A stretch of DNA of 64,000 nucleotides from Platycarya strobilacea (Eukaryota; Streptophyta; Magnoliopsida; Fagales; Juglandaceae): assembly GCA_036898215.1 (NCBI GenBank), contig CM072548.1:16503730-16567729 (forward strand), given 5' to 3'. Shown in pieces: positions 57,801 through 64,000 of the stretch. The notes under the pieces were generated by a model, which was not told where the DNA came from, did not search any database, and saw only the letters and a list, made by a program, of their open reading frames with translations. Positions within the stretch are counted from its first letter, which is position 1, and each line of letters starts with the position of its first letter. The position numbers and the translations under genes are program-made.

Positions 57801-60800
57801 GAAACTAACCGTAGATCCATTCACCAAGATAAGAAATTTGGCCGTCGAAAAACAATGTCAAATCCATGAGCACCACTTTTCTCCAAAGCCCATTCTCCCA
57901 AGTAAGTAAAAAAGGAAATCCCAATTGACTTGGTGGTCAAAAGCCTTTTCCATGTCTAACTTCACTAAAATTCCAGATTGATCCTATTTCAATCTACTAT
58001 CTAAGCATTCATGTGCAATAAGATGGAATCAAGAATTTGACGGCCCCGAACAAAAGAATTTTGGGCTTTTGAGATAATCTTACTCAGGACCACAATAATA
58101 CGATTGGCGAGCACCTTAGAAATGATCTTATATATCCCCATTAACCAAATTGATTGGTCAAAAATCTCTAATAGCAATAGCATCAAATTTTTTGGGTATA
58201 AGAGCATTGAATGTAGTATTAAAACTCTTCTCAAACTTCAAGAAGGAATGACACTCAGCAAAAACTTTCATAATATCATACTTCACGATGTCCCAACATG
58301 CTTGAAAAAACGCCATGGAAAAGTCATCCGGACCCGGAGCCTTGTCTTTAGACATACTCCTCACCACATAAAGAATTTCCTCTTCTTCAAAAGGTCTTTC
58401 TAACTAAATTGCTGAAAAAAGATCGCTAGAGTCGAAATGCAGCCCATCTAACTTAGGCCTCCAAGAAAAGTCTTCTCGGAAAAGTTTCTCGTAATAGATC
58501 ACAATATGATCTTCAATCTCATCCTTGTTGCAAACCACATTATTGCCAATATGAAGAACTTCGATAGAGTTGTTCCGGCGATGAGAATTAGCCATCTTGT
58601 GAACCCACACAATTCAACAATATAGGAAAATGATCGGAGCCAACAAGCTGCAACCTTATTGAGTTCACATCAGGAAAGAGTGATTCCCAAAAAGCAGAAA
58701 CTAGGAAATCAATGAGTGACCTAGACCTCCCATTTGACCACGTGAAATTACCACCCGCCAAAGGAAAATCGATCAACTGTAAATCAGAAATGAGCTCGGA
58801 AAAATCAGAACTAGCTTTAGAAATAGAAGTAGAAGAAGAGCCATCTCTCTCAAAAGGAAATCTGGTAATATTAAAATCTCCTCCAAAATATAACAAAATG
58901 TCCCACAAACTACATATGGCCGCCATTTCATCCCACAAAATACCTCTACTAGAATCAGAGTTTGGTCCATAAACACCAACGAAAGCCCATTTGATATTGT
59001 CTTCAACGTTCTTAAAATGACAAGCCGTTCAAAAATCCCCCACAAAGTGCTCAACTAATTGAACCACCCTTCTATCCCACATCACAATAATCCCTCCCGA
59101 AGCTCCATAAGAAACAAGCTCAATCCAACCAATGTAATTACAGCTCCAAAGGAGATTTACAACCTTTAATTTAGTCTCCTGGAAACAAATGATATCAGCC
59201 TTCCAATGCCGTAACAAATTTTTAATACGAAAACGCTTTCTAAAATCATTTAGCCCCCTAACATTCCATGAAAGGATCTTAGGCTTCATTGGGAAATACT
59301 AACATCCCTCTCCTTGCCTTTATTACAAAGCAAGGAGTTCCCTTTCCTATATCCATAATTAATGGAACACTCCAGCTTGCACAATCGCAGTGAACAAGGC
59401 TCTCATTTGCTCTTCGAAGCCATCACAAGAAATCCCCACTACATCCCTTATCTCATCCACTTTCTTTAACACCCAAAATGAAGAATTAATAGGCCAAGTC
59501 GAGCCTGGATTAAAGGAGCGTAAAGGGCTTATATCAACTTCCTCTTCCAAGTCTGTTGCAACACCCAACACCAACTGAGTGGAGGGAACAATTGAAACAA
59601 AAATATCAGCCCCCAACAATCCCTCACAAAGAGCTTGATCAGCTAAGCTATCAAAAGCTGAGGACCCAGATTTATGGGAGAAAGAAGGACTCGGAACCAA
59701 AGAATCACCAGGGCTTTCGGAGTTAGAGTCGTCCTCGACCCTAGCAAGGTCACCCCTCTTCTCAAATGACTAATTCAACAAAGAACCCTCAAGAGAATCA
59801 CTGACCACTAACGTAAAGTTATGTGATAGAGGAGCCTCTATCAACTTCAACGCAGTACAGGGTTGGGCTGGAGGGGTGGCACCAGATTCCGAGGAGACTA
59901 GACCAATAGGAGCCGTTGAAGAACTCCCAGAAGGCTCGCCAATCGCCAACGACAATTTCTAAGAAAGTGGAATGGACAACGAAGCCTTTGACAAAGTGGA
60001 TTTGGGCCGCTCATAGGTGATCTCAGTCAAGGAAGGACCACACGGCAGAACACCAAAACCACTGTTCATCGCCTGAATACCACCAAGGGGAACGTTAGAC
60101 GCCGTCGGCAATTTCTGTAGAGGTGGACCAGCTTTTTGAGCCTCTGCTGCAATGGGCTTGAAGGAAACCCTTCTCGGGTTATTAGGCTTTAGAGGCCTTG
60201 ATCTCGTGATGGAAAGGGATGGCTTCTTAGGCAAGGGCTGTGAGGATGGGCCACTAACAAGCCCACCTTTCAAGTTTCAACACCATATCTGCTTTACGGG
60301 AAAGGGCTTCAGGGGAAGACAAGGCAGATGGGCCGAAGCCCGAAATTAAACCCAGCCCATGATCCACCATCTTCAACAATGAATCCAACTTCGTCTTCCA
60401 CCCCTGCAACTCAGCTTTGACATGCCAAAGGGACCCTTCGGCTTCTCCTAAGCTCTACAGAAAATGTGAAGGCAACCAAAGCCACCGACTTCCCACAGAT
60501 TTAGGTTACTGTGAGGTGTCAAAAGGCCACTTATAATTCTAAAACATTGTGGTATTGGGAGGATTTAGGAGGGTTGAGGAGTCAATGCCAAACTTCAACA
60601 AAACTCACGAAACTGTGTGAAGATCGAAATACCACACATAGTTCTTTTGATGAATGTGTGAAGATCGAAATTTGGAACTCATCTAAGAACTAAACCATTT
60701 TGATAGCAGTTAAAAAAATTATGGAGATATTGGAATCTCCAATAAAAATTAATTGGAGATAATAAGTGCAACTACAAAGAGTTCTTTAACAATGTGACAG

Positions 60801-61545
60801 CATCACACCAAGCTACCAGATGGCACTCCCCTAAAACTAGCCATGGTCATCCGTCACACCTCCCCGACAAACCAGACACTGCCGAAATGGAAAACTGAAG
60901 CAAATGATTTGGGCACAGCAATTTCCAACTACGGTTTTCATGGACTAGCATGCATGCTGTGCCTCACAATAACATATAACTACTAAATTCCACACACAAA
61001 AAATAATCCAAAACTAATTTCACCAAATAAATTTTTACAAGCAAGGATATATAGGCTCTACCTTTTCAATAAAATTCTTATTTACTGATAAAACAATAAT
61101 TAAAATCAAGACTTTCAGTTTTAGATGCCAAGATGAATAAAAATAAAGCCAAGAAATTTAACAATAGAAATTTGCAAAGCAAAAGAAAGTGGAAAAATAT
61201 AAACCAAAAAGTAAATTGCTTACCCGCCATCAATAATTTCATCAATACATAACAGAATGAGATCCAAGTTTTCTAGTGCCTCCTTCTTTTCCACGTTACC
61301 TCTAGAACAAAAAGAAACAAAAGTAGGTAAGAGAGTATATAAACAATAATACCTCAAATGAATTACAAAATGAGGGCAAACAATAACAGCATTTAACCTA
61401 AGAAGAATTCCAACTGCATCAAAAAATCCCTGGAGAACAGTGGCTAAGATGAGCTCGTTTTCGTCTTCACCTCCAGTGACAAAAAAGTGAAGGTCTTGAA
61501 CAAACTTGTAAACAACAATGTTATTCTCAAACATCCCTATTTCCG
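54820..61545 (-). CDS. COPZ: Coatomer subunit zeta, 3' part (5' exons outside the window)
   Basis: Four exons on minus: 61545-61398, 61301-61224, 55105-55021 and 54879-54820, all with GT-AG borders. They read through in frame for 122 residues to the stop at 54820-54822. The product begins AEIGMFENNIVVYKFVQDLHF, continues FFVTGGEDENELILATVLQG and NVEKKEALENLDLILLCIDE, then IILETDANIIAG, and ends TARELT-like (AREHLTRSLLT). This is the longin-like fold of zeta-COP. The protein is normally about 177 aa, so some 55 N-terminal residues are missing here. Zeta is the small subunit of the COPI coat, which drives Golgi-to-ER and intra-Golgi vesicle traffic in the cytosol. The intron between exons 61224 and 55105 is 6.1 kb because of a LINE and a SINE; the intron upstream of 61545 holds another LINE. 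All exons look intact. Confidence 0.93.
55106..55562. other. Coatomer zeta intron sequence, unstructured
   Basis: Non-repetitive AT-rich intron DNA between the third listed exon and the SINE. No element or frame of note. Confidence 0.5.
55563..55785 (-). mobile_element. tRNA-derived SINE
   Basis: On the minus strand a pol III A box (TGGCTCAAGTGG, 55763-55774) and a B box (GATTTGAATCC, 55711-55721; consensus GGTTCGANNCC) are followed by a SINE body with GGGGCCATTGGATTGG and GGGACACCCGGTGC and a short A-rich tail. A 17-bp target duplication, TTTAAARRCCAATAATT, is at 55546-55562 and 55786-55802 with one mismatch. It sits in a coatomer zeta intron. Open frames across it are artefacts. Confidence 0.85.
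56091..59289 (-). pseudogene. LINE ORF2, broken
   Basis: MKPKILSWNVRGLNDFRKRF opens the endonuclease at 59289 (CFQETKLK; FGGDFNITRFP at about 58880). KMANSHRRNNSIEVLHIG follows near 58590. RT pieces lie at 58367-58158 (SKDKAPGPDDFSMAFFQ, ALIPKK), 58234-58001 (GIYKIISKVLANRI, RGRQILDS) and 57827-57558 (SHLLFADDTLIFSDSKQ, catalytic Asp pair). Post-RT is at 57176-56763 and zf-RVT at 56603-56091 (WCFLCKKSGESVNHFFLHC with its Cys/His set). Frames change at least six times. Confidence 0.85.
59359..60350 (-). pseudogene. LINE ORF1 C-terminal part, broken
   Basis: Frames 60273-59959, 59955-59770 and 59700-59359 form a Pro/Ser-rich sequence (PLPKKPSLSITRSRPLKPNN, PSGSSSTAPIGLVSSESG) as in plant L1 ORF1 tails. 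The N-terminal RNA-binding part is absent, consistent with 5' truncation. No catalytic motif. Confidence 0.5.
60501..61223. other. Coatomer zeta intron sequence
   Basis: Intron DNA between the LINE and the exon ending at 61224. The 17-mer TGTGTGAAGATCGAAAT occurs twice (60615-60631 and 60655-60671). Nothing else recognised. Confidence 0.45.
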
Positions 61546-61654
61546 CTGTAAATAAAGTAGGAAGATGTTAACATGTAAACAATGAGAACCAAAACTAAGC
61601 ACTGTAAATGTAAATAATTAATTTCATCCACCAATAAATACAAAAAAGGATTAA

Positions 61655-63934
61655 TTCAAAGACTCAAAATGCTTTCGTAAAGGGCAGGCAAATTCTTGAC
61701 TCGGTTTTAATTGCAAATGAACGCTTGAAAAGTCGTTTAAGAATGGGAAAAGCTGGAATTTTAGTAAAGTTGGACATGGAAAAAGACTTCGATCATGTCA
61801 ACTGGAATTTTTTGCTTTATATTCTTGGGAGATTCGGTTTTGGAGAAAAGTGGTGTTCTGGATTAAATTTTGCATTTCTTCAGCCAGATTTTCTATTTTA
61901 GTGAATGGCAACCCAGTTGAATTTTTTAATAGCTCTTGCAGTTTGAGGCAAGGAGATCCCTATCTCCTTTTCTTTTTGTCATTGTGATGGATGCTCCTTT
62001 GTCGCATGCTTGATGCGGCTGTTGGTGGTATTTTTTGTCAGGCTTTGTAGTAGGAGATGAATCCCAGAGTTTACTCTTTGCCAATTATACACTTATTTTA
62101 TGTGAGAGCAATAGAGATCATCTTCGGTCTTTGAGAGCTCTTCTTCTTTGTTTTGAAGTTGTATCTGGGTTGAGAATTAATTTTTCATGTGGGCTCAATT
62201 AGGAACATTTCAGACTTGGCCAACATTCTGGGTTGTCAGATTGCTTCACTTCCTATGAAATACCTTGGTTTACCTTTGGGAGCCCCTTATAAATTGGTCT
62301 CCATTTGGGATAGAGTGATTGAGAAGATCAAGAAAAGGCTAGCAGGTTGAAAAAAATTATATTTGTCTAAGGGTGGTAGAGTTACCCTTATTAAGATTAC
62401 TTTGACTAATCTCCCCACCTATTTCCTCTGTTTTTCCACTTCCAGTTGGGGTTGCTAAAACTATTGAGAGGCTTTACAAAAATTTCTTAAGGATGGACTT
62501 GAGGAGGAAAAAAAATTCCATTTGGTGAGTTGGAAGAAAATCTGTCTCCCGGTTATTGAAGGGGGCTTAGGTGTGTGTAACCTAAGACTCTTTAATAAAG
62601 CTCTCTCAAAAAATGGCTTTAGAGATATCAATTGAAGAAAATACTCTATGGAGAAATGTACTAGATGCCTCCCACGGAAAAATGTGGAGGAATTGGTGCA
62701 CAAACAAAGTTAGAGGGCCTTTTGGGGTAGGCTTATGGAAGAGTATTCGAAAGGAATGGGATGCTTTTGTTAAGCACACTACCCTTAAAGTGGGAAATGG
62801 GGCAAATATTTATTTTTGGCATGATACTTGGTGTGTGGATTCTCCTCTCAAAGAAGCTTCTCCCAACCTTTTCAGGATGGCTAGAGACAAAAGGGGCTAC
62901 TGTTGCTGACTCTTATTCTTTTTCCAACACTTTGATTTGTTGGAATGTGGAATTTTGAAGAGATATCTAGGATTGTGAAGCTAATGAAGCAGCTGATTTT
63001 CTGAGCAAATTGTATGAGAAGAAGATTGATCCGAACCAAGAGGCTAGTTTGTTGTGGTTACTCTCCAAAAAATCCAGATTTTCAGTGAGTTCCTATTACA
63101 AAGTCCTCACAAGTCATGGAGTTGAAGAATTTCCATGGAGAAGTATTTGGAGAGTTAGGCCTTGTTTGTTTTCCCAAAACATTTCATCTCATCTCAAACT
63201 TATCGTTACACTTTTTCAAATTTTCATACAAAATAAAATAAACAATTCAACTACTTATCAAAAATAATAATAATAAACAATTTAACTTTTTCAAATCCCA
63301 AAACAATTTTTTCAAATCTCAAAAAAAAACTAATATTAAAAAATATATTATAACAATATTTTATTCTTTTTTTAACTTTTATCTCATCTCATCTCTGAAA
63401 ACAAACCAGGCCTTAAGGTATCAAGCAAGGTAGCTTTTTTCTGTTGGTTGGTGTACCTTGGAAAAATTCAGACTATTGATAATTTGAGGAAAAGAGGCAT
63501 CCAGGTGACGAAATGGTGCTTCATGTGCAAGAAGGCTGGTGAATTTACTCATCATCTTTTTTTGCATTGTGAGGTGGCTACGGGGCTGTGGAATGAAATT
63601 TTAGTTAGGGCTGGTTTTCTTGGGTAACATTGCACATGTTGGAAATTTTTGCAATCTGGCCAGGCAGCGTTGGGAAAGACATCAATCAGGCTGCCATGAG
63701 GATCATCCCTTTATGTTTATTCTGGTATCTATGGGCTGGGACTTAGAGGATTTTTTTATCAGCACTCTCAGTTTTCGGGTGAAAACCTTGTAAAGGACGG
63801 GTCTGAATGTACTGCCCTGCTTTAATTTTCTGTTTTAGCTTGTAAATAGGTGTTTCTCAACAGTATACCCCCTGTATACTTGGGCTATGTCTATTTACTT
63901 GGAATAAAATTTCTCTTATTACTTATAAAAAAAA
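61655..63934 (+). mobile_element. L1-like LINE, 5'-truncated inside the RT domain, in a coatomer zeta intron
   Basis: Target duplication ATACAAAAAAGGATTAA at 61638-61654 and 63935-63951 (16 of 17). The insert starts mid-RT (QNAFVKGRQILDSVLIANER at about 61667), passes VKLDMEKDFDHVNWNFLL, and reaches post-RT and zf-RVT sequence (WCFMCKKAGEFTHHLFLHC at about 63510). It ends TTATTACTTATAAAAAAAAA. It is antisense to the host gene and its zf-RVT region is split by a MITE. The catalytic FADD region (about 62070) is mutated. Confidence 0.9.
63158..63412. mobile_element. Tourist-like MITE inserted in a LINE
   Basis: Ends GGCCTTGTTTGTTTTC and, inverted, GGCCTGGTTTGTTTTC. TTA target duplications at 63155-63157 and 63413-63415. 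Removing it restores a continuous LINE reading: SIWRV before and KVSSKVAFF after. CTCATCTCATCTC subterminal repeats mark it as the same family as 42422-42745. Confidence 0.9.
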
Positions 63935-63951
63935 ATACAAAAAAGGAATAA

Positions 63952-64000
63952 GATTCTTTTTCAGGTGATCAAAACAGAAAGGTTGTCACTCACAAACCAA
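63952..64000. other. Window edge, coatomer zeta intron
   Basis: Short unassigned sequence after the LINE. It does not encode the missing coatomer zeta N-terminus on either strand, so the upstream exons lie beyond the window. Confidence 0.5.

Larger units (their letters stand above)
55991..60486 (-). mobile_element. L1-like LINE, 5'-truncated in ORF1, in a coatomer zeta intron
   Basis: The minus strand ends TTATTACCTATCAAAAAAAA at 55991. The 5' limit is approximate: flanks CCACTTCCTACAAAT (55976-55990) and CGACTTCCCACAGAT (60486-60500) agree at 12 of 15 positions and may be an old target duplication. It carries part of ORF1 and a decayed ORF2. It is in the same orientation as the host gene. 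Many stops. Confidence 0.75.

Overview
The window is nuclear DNA of a dicot plant, most likely a woody one. It has AT-rich intergenic DNA, GT-AG introns, plant-only genes (FLS2-type receptor kinase, LHCB1) and dense nested transposons. The repeated short element with GGCCTCGTTTG-type ends resembles what I recall from Fagales (walnut, hickory, oak) genomes; that placement is inference. I found no operon, CRISPR array, virus, tRNA or rRNA gene.

Four protein-coding genes look real. (1) An FLS2-like flagellin receptor kinase lies on + at 23687-27368 in two exons. (2) An intronless LHCB1 gene lies on - at 30519-31313. (3) A chloroplast C-terminal processing protease (CTPA, peptidase S41) lies on - at 43196-51232; twelve exons were reconstructed and join in frame to 485 aa. 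(4) The 3' four exons of a coatomer zeta subunit lie on - at 54820-61545, with the 5' exons beyond the right edge. A fifth gene, a FAR1-related (FRS/MULE-derived) gene at 4150-9654, is a pseudogene broken by nonsense and frameshift mutations and by a 3.2-kb solo LTR.

Layout: 1-3000, LTR-like debris and MITEs; 3000-9700, FRS pseudogene with the solo LTR; 11654-21562, a non-autonomous Ty3/gypsy element (gag plus protease only) whose left LTR is interrupted by a complete but decayed Ty1/copia element (12870-17704); 23.6-27.4 kb, FLS2; 30.5-31.3 kb, LHCB1; 34.5-35.6 kb, a hAT-like MITE holding another MITE; 36499-42974, a hAT-type element holding a full-length L1-like LINE and a Tourist-type MITE, itself holding a 70-bp LINE stub; 43.2-51.2 kb, CTPA; 54-64 kb, coatomer zeta with its introns inflated by two LINEs, a tRNA-derived SINE and a MITE.

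The genes do not form one pathway. LHCB1 and CTPA both serve photosystem II in the thylakoid, FLS2 is a plasma-membrane immune receptor and coatomer zeta acts in Golgi vesicle traffic. FLS2 and a CTPA gene are also close neighbours in Arabidopsis (from memory At5g46330 and At5g46390), so this may be conserved microsynteny. The strongest hunt results are the insertion histories readable from target-site duplications, two perfect hairpins present in only one of the paired gypsy LTRs, a phase-compatible orphan terminal exon beyond the CTPA 3' end, and a missing Thr/Ser at the usual N-terminal phosphosite of LHCB1. I did not find a clearly new biological system.
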